Below are positions 6,531 to 14,087 of a stretch of 42,314 bases of DNA, piece after piece; the stretch's first letter is position 1, and the number at the start of each line of letters is the position of its first letter. The position numbers and the translations under genes are program-made. The notes beneath the pieces are model-generated. The model worked only from the letters and a program-made list of their open reading frames with translations, made no database searches and was not told the origin of the DNA. The DNA is taken from positions 1 to 42,314 of the forward strand of contig NZ_VXKS01000023.1 in NCBI RefSeq assembly GCF_008711525.1. The letters are read 5' to 3'. The DNA is from Cysteiniphilum sp. JM-1. GTDB lineage: Bacteria; Pseudomonadota; Gammaproteobacteria; Francisellales; Francisellaceae.

Positions 6531-8174
6531 TTAGTTCTTAAAAGGGTGAGCGGCAGCAAAAAGAGCGGGGTTATCTCTGTAATCAATAGACACTTCAATA
6601 ATTACTGGACCCTTAGCTTGAAGTGCTTGAGTCATGATGTGCTCAAATTGACTTGAATCATCAAGTTTGTAACCAGTAGCACCAAAGCTTTGCGCAAATT
6701 TGACAAGATCAACCTCGCCGAAATCAACACCTGATTTGCGATGATATTTCATTTCTTCTTGCTCTTTGACCATGTCATAACAGCCATCAACCCAAACAAA
6801 GTGGATAAAATGAACATTAAATCGTACTGCGGTTTCAAGCTCCATGGCGGAGAAGAGAAAGCCGCCATCACCCGAGATGGAGAAAACTTTTTTCTTAGGA
6901 AATGTCATTTTGCTTGAAATAGCCCAAGGCATGGCAACACCTAATGTTTGTTGACCATTACTAAATAACAGTTGCCTTGGTGTAAAGCTTAATAAATAGC
7001 GTGCTGACCACATATAGTTTGAACCAATATCACAGGCAACAATGGTGTCCTTATCAATATGTTGCTGTAATAAATGAATAAGGCGTAAAGGATGGATTTT
7101 GCCCGTTGTGTCTATGGTCGAACTTGAGGGTGTTAATGCGTTTAAATACTCATGATGCAAATCAATATAATGTTTCAATTGAGAGCTAACGGTAAGCTGT
7201 GATTGTAAGTTAACAAGATTAAGCGCTATATCACCAAGGATTTGCGCATTGGGTTGGTAGCTTTGGCGAATATCAGCCATTGTATAATCAATATGAATTA
7301 ACACTGGATTCCGTTGATGATTAAACCAGACTTCAGGATCATACTCCACAGGATTAAAGCCAATAGTAATAATACAATCACTTTCTTTTAACAGAATATC
7401 ACCAGCTTGATTGGCAAAGAGCCCAACTCGACCAAAGAATAAATGCAATAAGTCTATGGGGACAACGCCTGCGCCTTGGTAGCTACAGATAACAGGTAAT
7501 TGTAATGCACGTATGAATTGTTGCACCGCATTGATATTGGTGTGACGTGATGACTCTTCGCCTAAGAAAATAATTGGATTCTTTGATCTATTAATCAAAT
7601 CAGCTGTCGATTGAAGGGAATTATTGGGAACTTGAGCGCTTAAGGGGGGTGTTAAGCGCTCAATGACTGTGGCAGTTGTGTCACTTAATAAAACATCTTG
7701 AGGAAAGCTGATAAAGCAAGCACCACTTCTTGGCTGTTCTGCGAGCATAAATGCATTGGCAATGGCCTCGGAGGTATTGGCAGGGTCGTATATTTCTTTG
7801 CTTGATTTTGTGACCGCCTCCATCAATTTCATGTTTTGTGCTGATTGGTGTGATGCTTTATATAGCATATTTCTCGGAACATTCCCGCCAATAGCAACGA
7901 CAGGATCGCCCTCAGTCGTAGCGGTCATTAATGCAGTGGTTAGATTGCCAACACCAGGACCCGAGGTGACCACAACAACACCTGCTTGACCTGTTAATCG
8001 ACCATGGGCTTGTGCCATGAATGTTGCATTTTGCTCGTGACGACAAATAACGAGTTCAATAGTTGAGTCTTTTAGTGCATTGAAAATACTATCTACCTTG
8101 GCACCTGGAATCGCAAATATTCGTCTGACACCTTGTGCTTCCAATGATTTAACGACTAATTCTGCTGCAATCAT
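6531..8174 (-). CDS. alsS: Catabolic acetolactate synthase (AlsS/BudB type)
   Basis: ThDP-dependent enzyme that condenses two pyruvates to (S)-acetolactate with CO2 release. In the fermentative branch this feeds acetoin/butanediol; it can also supply valine and leucine synthesis. At 547 residues it has the single-subunit AlsS length. Signatures: IPGAKVDSIFNAL (22-34), the catalytic Glu47 in CRHEQNATFMAQA, and the ThDP motif GDGGFLFSAMELETAV (from 435) with W-V-D at 461-463, as in enterobacterial BudB. The FAD-binding features of anabolic IlvB/IlvG are not obvious. AAGGA precedes the ATG at 8172-8174. No regulatory subunit (ilvN) or acetolactate decarboxylase (alsD/budA) is adjacent; doxX and a CMD gene follow instead. 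Confidence 0.9.
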   Translation of the reverse strand: MIAAELVVKSLEAQGVRRIFAIPGAKVDSIFNALKDSTIELVICRHEQNATFMAQAHGRLTGQAGVVVVTSGPGVGNLTTALMTATTEGDPVVAIGGNVPRNMLYKASHQSAQNMKLMEAVTKSSKEIYDPANTSEAIANAFMLAEQPRSGACFISFPQDVLLSDTTATVIERLTPPLSAQVPNNSLQSTADLINRSKNPIIFLGEESSRHTNINAVQQFIRALQLPVICSYQGAGVVPIDLLHLFFGRVGLFANQAGDILLKESDCIITIGFNPVEYDPEVWFNHQRNPVLIHIDYTMADIRQSYQPNAQILGDIALNLVNLQSQLTVSSQLKHYIDLHHEYLNALTPSSSTIDTTGKIHPLRLIHLLQQHIDKDTIVACDIGSNYMWSARYLLSFTPRQLLFSNGQQTLGVAMPWAISSKMTFPKKKVFSISGDGGFLFSAMELETAVRFNVHFIHFVWVDGCYDMVKEQEEMKYHRKSGVDFGEVDLVKFAQSFGATGYKLDDSSQFEHIMTQALQAKGPVIIEVSIDYRDNPALFAAAHPFKN

Positions 8175-8268
8175 ATATCATCATCCTTAACGCGTTATTC
8201 GTTATTAATAATAAGCTATTGATTGAGTGTAGAAGATAAAATATGAATGTAAAGGCGTATTGTTGATG

Positions 8269-8997
8269 CTATAAACGTCGCCATAGCGTTTGGTCTTTTG
8301 ATTTTTTATCTAGCAGCTTTAGATAATCTTCATGCGCGTCACATTGAGGTTTAAGGGCTAGTAGATCCACCAAGTTAAGCGCTTGATTTGTTGAAGTTGA
8401 TGTATGCCCTTTGGTCATTGTGCTTGTGCTGTTATTATCTTCAGCAGCGGGTGTCATAAGACTAAATAAATCGAGCTGTCCACCGGTCATCATCAGGTAA
8501 ACATCGGCAAGAATCTCAGCATCCAATAATGCGCCATGCAGTGTGCGATGTTTGTTATTGACACCATAACGCGAACATAAGGCGTCAAGTGAGTTTTTTT
8601 GTCCTGGGTGCTTTTCACGTGCCATGATTAGGCTATCAATAATATGGCAGTGATCCTCAAGCTGTCCCCATTTATTGGCGGACAATAACTGCAACTCCCA
8701 ATTTAAAAAAGGTACATCAAATCCAGCATTATGAATGATCAGCTCGGACTGACCAAGGTATGCCATGATGTCATCAATCTTGTCACTAAAAAGAGGCTTA
8801 TCAGCCAAAAAATCATTACTTAAACCATGGACTTGTAAAGCACCTGCTTCAACTTCAATATCTGGTTTGAAGTAAAAGTGTAAGTTATTACCAGTTAATT
8901 TGCGATCGATCATCTCAACGGCGCCAAACTCAATGATGCGATGACCGGATTTAAAGTCAAAGCCTGTGGTTTCAGTATCTAAGAATATTTGTCGCAT
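8269..8997 (-). CDS. dnaQ: DNA polymerase III epsilon subunit (3'-5' proofreading exonuclease)
   Basis: Proofreading subunit of the replicative polymerase. The 242 residues show the DEDDh exonuclease motifs: Exo I DTETTG (7-12, Asp7 and Glu9), Exo II HNAGFD (89-94) and Exo III HGALLDA (His154, Asp159). A clamp-binding motif QLDLF follows at 174-178. Next comes a flexible S/T-rich linker (about 189-205, with two TSTST-like stretches). The C-terminal tail should hold the polymerase-alpha contact. This domain order is standard for DnaQ. No Shine-Dalgarno is obvious before the ATG at 8995-8997. In many relatives rnhA lies beside dnaQ; it is not here. Confidence 0.94.
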   Translation of the reverse strand: MRQIFLDTETTGFDFKSGHRIIEFGAVEMIDRKLTGNNLHFYFKPDIEVEAGALQVHGLSNDFLADKPLFSDKIDDIMAYLGQSELIIHNAGFDVPFLNWELQLLSANKWGQLEDHCHIIDSLIMAREKHPGQKNSLDALCSRYGVNNKHRTLHGALLDAEILADVYLMMTGGQLDLFSLMTPAAEDNNSTSTMTKGHTSTSTNQALNLVDLLALKPQCDAHEDYLKLLDKKSKDQTLWRRL

Positions 8998-9100
8998 GAT
9001 TTTTATATGGTAGTCAAAAGTATGGCAATTAGTATAGCGGACTTAAACTGACTTTGACATAATAGCCTGCGTTATTTTAACCAAAATAAAGGATAGGAAG

Positions 9101-9505
9101 ATGAAGAAAGTTTTACTCGCTATGGGTTTGTTGTTATCAGTCAATGCTGCATTAGCATGCTCAGGCAAGGAGCAAGTCAATATACTGTTTACCTCGCAGC
9201 ATGGGGATAATGTATCACATAAAGGCTATGCCGGATTGGGTAAAGCATTATTTGCCAATCAAATGATTTCTAGTGAGTTGCATGCTTATAATGTCACCAT
9301 TAATCATAAAATCGGCGAGATTGTTTTGGATATTGAAACGAAAAAAACACCGATTCAAAAAATGCTAAAAGAAATCAAGCCCTTATTGAAAGAGCACGGA
9401 TTTAAAGTCTTACGTGTTTCTTTTGAAACACCGATTGAGCGTGCTAATGCAGTGAAACCCATGCCGGCAAAACAGTCTGTAACAAGTGAGAGTTCTGCTA
9501 AGTAA
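9101..9505 (+). CDS. Small exported protein of unknown function
   Basis: A 134-residue protein with a clear signal peptide (MKKVLLAMGLLLSVNAALA, then Cys20). The cleavage region fits signal peptidase I (A-L-A before Cys20). A lipoprotein is possible, but Ala rather than Leu at -3 makes the lipobox weak. The mature part (about 114 residues) is basic and forms an alternating strand/helix pattern, including YNVTINHKIGEIVLDIET and IQKMLKEIKPLLKEHGFKVLRVSF, which looks like a small alpha/beta domain. I do not recognise the family. AAAGGA lies 8-10 bases before the ATG. It is divergent from dnaQ and appears monocistronic. Confidence 0.7.
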   Translation: MKKVLLAMGLLLSVNAALACSGKEQVNILFTSQHGDNVSHKGYAGLGKALFANQMISSELHAYNVTINHKIGEIVLDIETKKTPIQKMLKEIKPLLKEHGFKVLRVSFETPIERANAVKPMPAKQSVTSESSAK

Positions 9506-9591
9506 TAATTAAAAAATTAGTGCATATTAAAGTGGATCAAATGAATTTAAAATCCTCAGATTATCCCTGCTGTTATATTCCTTGTTGATAC

Positions 9592-9843
9592 TCAAATGGG
9601 GGTCGAGTTACCAGCTACTTTTGCTATCACTTCACATGGGGTAATGTTGAGATAACAAAGCACAATCTGAGGAGTGCTTAGATCATAATAAATAATTATA
9701 ACCATGTCTAGTGCAGTAACATTAAATTTTGATAAAAATTTTTGAGCGTCTGTTGTTAAATGCTTAGATTCTTGTTGTGTATTTATTATGAAAGGTATCT
9801 TGAGATCATAAGCCCTATGGCAAAAAGATATGCAAAAGATCAT
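9592..9843 (-). CDS. Doubtful small ORF behind hemW
   Basis: An 83-codon frame that begins inside the last 29 bases of hemW and fills the gap between hemW and the exported-protein gene. Residues 27-70 look protein-like (LTTDAQKFLSKFNVTALDMV), but there is no ribosome binding site and I know no family. It may be translationally coupled to hemW, a remnant, or chance. Otherwise 9506-9814 contains nothing I can name. Confidence 0.25.
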   Translation of the reverse strand: MIFCISFCHRAYDLKIPFIINTQQESKHLTTDAQKFLSKFNVTALDMVIIIYYDLSTPQIVLCYLNITPCEVIAKVAGNSTPI

Positions 9844-10957
9844 TTAAGAAGCGCTGACCAAGTTCAGTTGGTATAAAATATTCTGATTTCCTTGTCAGTA
9901 ATTCACGAGTGATTGCTTTATTGAGTTGCGGAGCAATAGCATCAATATTAAGCCCTGTAGTTTGTTCAAATTGGCTGATTGAAAATCCATGTTGTAAGCG
10001 CAGTGCATTTAACATAAATTCATAAGGGCGCTCATCAGTGGCAATATCACTAGAACCGTAGGGAAACTGTAACTCCTGCATATAAAGTTTGGGGTTTTTG
10101 CGTTTCCAATGGCGCCGGATAATGCCAGTTTCAGGTAAAGTAATCTTGCCATGTGCTCCGGCACCAATTCCAATATAATCACCAAACTGCCAATAGTTTA
10201 GGTTATGTCTTGCTTGATATTTAGGATCTTTACAATAAGCTGAAGTTTCATATTGTGTAAATCCAGAGGGTTTAATCAATGCTTTGCCTTGTTGCTCGAT
10301 GGTGAATAATAAATCCTCATCGGGAAGTTTTGGTGGCTTGACGGCAAAGGCGGTGTTGGGTTCTAAAGTTAATTGATACCAAGATAAATGCGTTGGGTTT
10401 AATGCAATTGCTTCGCGCAAATCAAACAGTGCATCATCAACACTTTGATCAGGTAAGCCGTGCATTAAGTCGATATTGAAATTATCAAATCCCGCATGAG
10501 TTAATTCATTAACGGCGTTATAGACATTTTGCGCATTATGAATACGACCAAGTGTCTTTAATTTGTCATTTTGTAGACTTTGCACACCAAGTGAGACGCG
10601 ATTAATTCCCATAGTTTTATAGTCACTGAACTTACCGTGTTCAATAGTGCCAGGATTGGCCTCAATAGTGATTTCAGCATGATCAGCAATAAGCTTGTGC
10701 TTAAATAAATACTCAAAAAGTTGTGATAGCTCATTACTTGGGAATAACGAGGGTGTGCCACCTCCTAGAAAGATACTTTCAAACTGGCGAGCTTGTAAAT
10801 CGTGTGCGTGACTTTGTAAGTCTAATAATAAAGTGTCTAAGTAAGCTTTGGCTGGAATATCGCCCTTTAAATGATGTGAGTTAAAGTCACAATAAGGGCA
10901 CTTCTTAACACACCAAGGAAAATGAATATAAAGGCTCAAAGGAGGGAGTTTTAGCAT
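9815..10957 (-). CDS. hemW: Radical SAM heme chaperone HemW
   Basis: Member of the HemN-like radical SAM family; HemW binds heme and delivers it to respiratory enzymes and is not the coproporphyrinogen dehydrogenase itself. The 380 residues begin with HFPWCVKKCPYCDF, giving the 4Fe-4S cysteines 16, 20 and 23 (CxxxCxxC). The SAM-binding GGGTPS is at 65-70, with the C-terminal HemN_C domain (RPYEFMLNALRL region onward). The length and the absence of the long N-terminal extension of HemN support HemW. Older annotation often calls it hemN or yggW. It lies 18 bases downstream of uspA, same strand, so probably cotranscribed. In other gammaproteobacteria it often follows rdgB, not seen here. Confidence 0.92.
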   Translation of the reverse strand: MLKLPPLSLYIHFPWCVKKCPYCDFNSHHLKGDIPAKAYLDTLLLDLQSHAHDLQARQFESIFLGGGTPSLFPSNELSQLFEYLFKHKLIADHAEITIEANPGTIEHGKFSDYKTMGINRVSLGVQSLQNDKLKTLGRIHNAQNVYNAVNELTHAGFDNFNIDLMHGLPDQSVDDALFDLREAIALNPTHLSWYQLTLEPNTAFAVKPPKLPDEDLLFTIEQQGKALIKPSGFTQYETSAYCKDPKYQARHNLNYWQFGDYIGIGAGAHGKITLPETGIIRRHWKRKNPKLYMQELQFPYGSSDIATDERPYEFMLNALRLQHGFSISQFEQTTGLNIDAIAPQLNKAITRELLTRKSEYFIPTELGQRFLNDLLHIFLP

Positions 10958-10975
10958 AAAAAAGAAAGAGGGAGA

Positions 10976-11410
10976 TTATTTTGGCTGACCGATACGAATA
11001 ACAAGTACATCACAATGCGCACGTTGTAATACTCCATTGGCTGTTGAACCAATGAAACGCTCAACACCATAACGACCATGGCTACCGATTACAACGATGT
11101 CACAATTAAGCTCTTCCGCCAGTTTAACGATTTTACGCTTAGGCGAGCCGTGTAATAAATGAAAGTCTGCCTCAAGATCGATTTGTGCTTCAAGTGCTTT
11201 CAAATGCTTGAGGTTTTCTTCTTCTAGGTAATCTTCTAAGTCAGAAATCGAAGGGACACCAGATGCCATGTAATAAGGAATATGTGGTAAGACATTAACA
11301 ACACTTAGTTTGGCATTATTACGTTTGGCTAAGGCTACAGCTTGTTCAATCACAGGTTTGTTGTCAGCATGTAAGTCAGTTGCTAGTAAAATATGTTTGT
11401 AATTCTTCAT
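10976..11410 (-). CDS. Universal stress protein UspA family
   Basis: A single-domain, cytosolic Usp of 144 residues when started at the ATG 11408-11410, which has GGAG at proper spacing; an upstream ATG at 11455 adds 15 unlikely residues. The N-terminal strand KHILLATDLHADNKPV contains the conserved Asp of the nucleotide site. The C-terminal G-x2-G-x9-G-S/T motif is visible as GSHGRYGVERFIGSTANGV, so the protein is of the ATP-binding type. Its size is typical. The gene precedes hemW by 18 bases. Role in stress survival is inferred from family only. Confidence 0.88.
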   Translation of the reverse strand: MKNYKHILLATDLHADNKPVIEQAVALAKRNNAKLSVVNVLPHIPYYMASGVPSISDLEDYLEEENLKHLKALEAQIDLEADFHLLHGSPKRKIVKLAEELNCDIVVIGSHGRYGVERFIGSTANGVLQRAHCDVLVIRIGQPK

Positions 11411-11609
11411 CCTAAGTCTCCAATGCAGTGTTTTAAAGATTCTAACGATGATCATTCTAAAAAACTTCTTCTGTAAAAGATAGTCAAAGCACTATCAAAA
11501 ATAATAACAAGCAACAAATAGCAGTTGAAATCTTAGGGGTAAAATTTTAAGCTAGCGGCTGGTAATTTGTTAATAATCGAAATAACGAAAATAAAGGATA
11601 ATCACACCA

Positions 11610-11933
11610 ATGAGTATGAATATGAGTAAGCTCATGCAGCAAGCACAGAAAATGCAAGATCAAATGAAGAAGATGCAAGAAGAGCAAGAAAAGCTCGAAG
11701 TCACTGGTGAATCTGGTGCCGGTCTTGTTAAAGTCACCATGACAGGTAAGCATGATGTCAAGCGTGTTGAAATTGATCCAAGTTTATTGTCAGAAGATAA
11801 AGAAATCCTTGAAGACCTTTTAGCTGCTGCGGTTAATGATGCGGTTCGTCGTGTTGAAGAGAATAATAAAAACTCAATGTCAGACATGACGCAAGGTTTG
11901 AATTTACCACCTGGGTTTAAATTCCCGTTTTAA
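11610..11933 (+). CDS. ybaB: YbaB/EbfC family nucleoid-associated protein
   Basis: A 107-residue DNA-binding dimeric protein. The N-terminus is a long glutamine/lysine/methionine-rich helix ([20 protein letters not shown]), followed by the family core [23 protein letters not shown], and ends in a proline-rich [11 protein letters not shown] tail. YbaB typically lies between dnaX and recR. Here recR follows after 27 bases, but dnaX is not upstream: the divergent uspA gene is. AGGA sits about 12 bases before the ATG, a long spacing. Confidence 0.95.
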   Translation: MSMNMSKLMQQAQKMQDQMKKMQEEQEKLEVTGESGAGLVKVTMTGKHDVKRVEIDPSLLSEDKEILEDLLAAAVNDAVRRVEENNKNSMSDMTQGLNLPPGFKFPF

Positions 11934-11960
11934 TTGTTCAGATACTCATTCTAAGTAACT

Positions 11961-12563
11961 ATGCAAAAACTATTTTCACCCAAAATCGAAGGCTTGATCG
12001 AGTCACTGAAAGTACTGCCTGGTGTTGGTAAAAAAACCGCACAACGCATGGCAATTCAGCTATTGGATAAAAAACAACAAGCTGCACATGAGTTGGCTCA
12101 GGCGATTGAAAATGCGCTTGATGCGATAAAACATTGTCAACAATGCAATATGCTATGTGAGGATGATTTATGCCACATCTGTAGTAGTGTCAGGCGTGAT
12201 AATGCACAGTTGTGTATCGTTGAAAATATGCTTGATATGATGGCGATTGAATCAGCAGGTGTTTATGGTGGCAAGTATTTTATTTTGCATGGCAGGATAT
12301 CACCATTAGATGGTATTGGTCCTAATGAGCTTAAATTACCCAAACTTAAATCACTTGTGGCAAGTCTTAAAGTCAATGAAATTGTTATGGCGTTAAGTCC
12401 ATCTGTTGAGGGTGAAACAACCGCACACTTTATTTCGGATATGTTAAAAGAGCATGCTTGTACCATCTCGCGTATTGGCTTTGGCGTACCATTTGGTGGT
12501 GAGCTTGAGTATCTTGACCAACAGACGTTAACACATGCCTTTAAAGCACGGGTTAATTTTTAA
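11961..12563 (+). CDS. recR: Recombination mediator protein RecR
   Basis: RecR works with RecF/RecO to load RecA on SSB-coated gaps. The 200 residues show an N-terminal helix-hairpin-helix (LPGVGKKTAQRMAIQLL, 19-35) and a zinc finger (Cys59, Cys62, Cys71, Cys74). The Toprim domain is from about 82 (CIVENMLDMMAIE), with GRISPLDGIGPNEL at 111-124. The C-terminal Walker-B-like and tyrosine-containing tail (FGGELEYLDQQTL) follows. Length equals the family norm. It lies 27 bases behind ybaB and is almost certainly cotranscribed. Confidence 0.97.
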   Translation: MQKLFSPKIEGLIESLKVLPGVGKKTAQRMAIQLLDKKQQAAHELAQAIENALDAIKHCQQCNMLCEDDLCHICSSVRRDNAQLCIVENMLDMMAIESAGVYGGKYFILHGRISPLDGIGPNELKLPKLKSLVASLKVNEIVMALSPSVEGETTAHFISDMLKEHACTISRIGFGVPFGGELEYLDQQTLTHAFKARVNF

Positions 12564-12585
12564 TGCATTATTCACACATTTGCGT

Positions 12586-12644
12586 AACGCCAGTAAAATA
12601 AAGCGCTATTCAATTGCGTTTATTGTCGTTATAATTTTGGCGTT
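12586..12644 (+). terminator. Nested hairpin behind recR (possible terminator)
   Basis: aacgcca (12586-12592) pairs with tggcgtt (12638-12644), followed by TTAG. An inner stem pairs the aataaa-g-cgc stretch (about 12598-12606) with gcgtttatt (12616-12624). It lies between recR and the permease gene and could end the ybaB-recR transcript. The loop is long and the T-tract short, so support is moderate. Confidence 0.35.
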
Positions 12645-12667
12645 TTAGATAAAATTATAGTGAAAAT

Positions 12668-14074
12668 ATGCAGATTTCATCCTCAAAATCGCTGACGCTG
12701 TTGCGTTTGGTAATGATTAATATTATTGCCGTTGATAGTTTACGTAATATATCCATTACCGCACAAGCTGGTTGGGTTGTGGTTAGTTTCTATATTTTAG
12801 CTGCGATTGTATTTTTAATCCCTTGCGCGTTATTAACAGCAGAGATGGCAACGGGCTACTCCAAAAACGGTGGCATTTATCTGTGGACGAAAGAAGCCTT
12901 TGGTGCCAAGACAGGCTTTGTGATCTTATGGCTGCAATGGGTTTATAATCTTGTGTGGTTTCCCTCAATATGTGGCTTTTTTGCAGGGATTATTGCCTAT
13001 ATCATCGCGCCATGGTTTGGTCTAAATCCTAATGAGCTTGTCATGAGTCCATGGTATATGATCGGTATGAGCTTGTGCATGTTTTGGTTAGCAACGATTA
13101 TTAATTTATTTGGCATTAAAACCTCTAGTACCCTAAGTGTCATTGGTGCGATCATTGGTACTTTAATGCCGATGTTGTTGATTATAGGTTTGGCATTATT
13201 TTGGGTCATGGCAGGGCAACCTATCTTAAAGCCGCAAACCGTTTCAGATGTATTGCCAAGCTTTGCCAATATCGGCAGTTGGGGATTATTCTTGACAGTG
13301 ATGTTTAGCTTATTTGGTTTAGAGATGAGCTCTATTCATGCCGGAAATGTAAAAAATCCCAAGAAGAATTTTCCTAAAGCGCTATTGATTTCCAGTATTG
13401 TTATTCTATTGTCACTGATATTATCCAATATCGCGATCTTTACGGTGAATAGTAGCACGGGTGGGCAGGTTGATATTGTCACTGGACTTATGGCATCGTT
13501 TAATTATTTCTTTACACAATTTAATATGCCATGGATGTCAGATGTTATTGCATTAACCTTGGTGCTTGGTGCGTTTACCACGGTGGCTGCTTGGATTATG
13601 GGCTTATCGCGCGCGTTTACGGTGGCTGCTGAGGATGGTCTTATTAGTAAAAGATTGGCACAAACCAATAAATATGAAGCACCGAGTAAAGTGCTTATTT
13701 TGCAAGGGATTATCTTTTCGCTGTTTTGTTTAAGCTATGTGTTGATGCCAAGTGTTAATTCAGCGTATTGGTTTTTAAGTGCGTTAACTGCACAACTTGC
13801 CGTTTTAGCCTATATTGGCATGTTTGCCGCGGCAATTAAATTACGTCGCCAAAATCATCCAAAACCTGGACAATATGTTATTTTTTGGGGTGTCAAGGGC
13901 ACCGTCTCAATGGCGATTTTGGGTTTTGTTGGCTGTGTTATTGCGATTAGTGTCGGCTTTATCCCAACCTCAGATGTCACGATGTCAGCAGTAAACTTTG
14001 ATTTACTATTACTCACTGGGATTATCATAGCGTTAGTGATCCCTTATGTTATTACACGTAATTATCAAGCTTAA
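12668..14074 (+). CDS. APC-family amino acid permease, GadC/YjeM-like
   Basis: A 468-residue inner-membrane transporter with about 12 hydrophobic segments. The first helix carries the APC unwound region (RNISITAQAGW), followed by the strongly conserved GGIYLWTKEAFG (about 75-86), typical of the glutamate/GABA antiporter branch. FSLFGLEMSSIHAGNVKNPKKNFPKA (split, about 213-240) and GLSRAFTVAAEDGLISKRLA (about 318-338) are also family signatures. No decarboxylase gene is adjacent, so acid-resistance antiport cannot be claimed; substrate is unknown. No clear ribosome binding site. It converges with the helicase-nuclease gene, 13 bases apart. Confidence 0.88.
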   Translation: MQISSSKSLTLLRLVMINIIAVDSLRNISITAQAGWVVVSFYILAAIVFLIPCALLTAEMATGYSKNGGIYLWTKEAFGAKTGFVILWLQWVYNLVWFPSICGFFAGIIAYIIAPWFGLNPNELVMSPWYMIGMSLCMFWLATIINLFGIKTSSTLSVIGAIIGTLMPMLLIIGLALFWVMAGQPILKPQTVSDVLPSFANIGSWGLFLTVMFSLFGLEMSSIHAGNVKNPKKNFPKALLISSIVILLSLILSNIAIFTVNSSTGGQVDIVTGLMASFNYFFTQFNMPWMSDVIALTLVLGAFTTVAAWIMGLSRAFTVAAEDGLISKRLAQTNKYEAPSKVLILQGIIFSLFCLSYVLMPSVNSAYWFLSALTAQLAVLAYIGMFAAAIKLRRQNHPKPGQYVIFWGVKGTVSMAILGFVGCVIAISVGFIPTSDVTMSAVNFDLLLLTGIIIALVIPYVITRNYQA

Positions 14075-14087
14075 AAAGAGAAACTAC

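Noticed and set aside
11479-11496. gatagt/actatc hairpin upstream of uspA as a terminator
   Set aside because: Six AT-rich pairs with only four following T on the minus strand, and its position ahead of uspA makes termination implausible.
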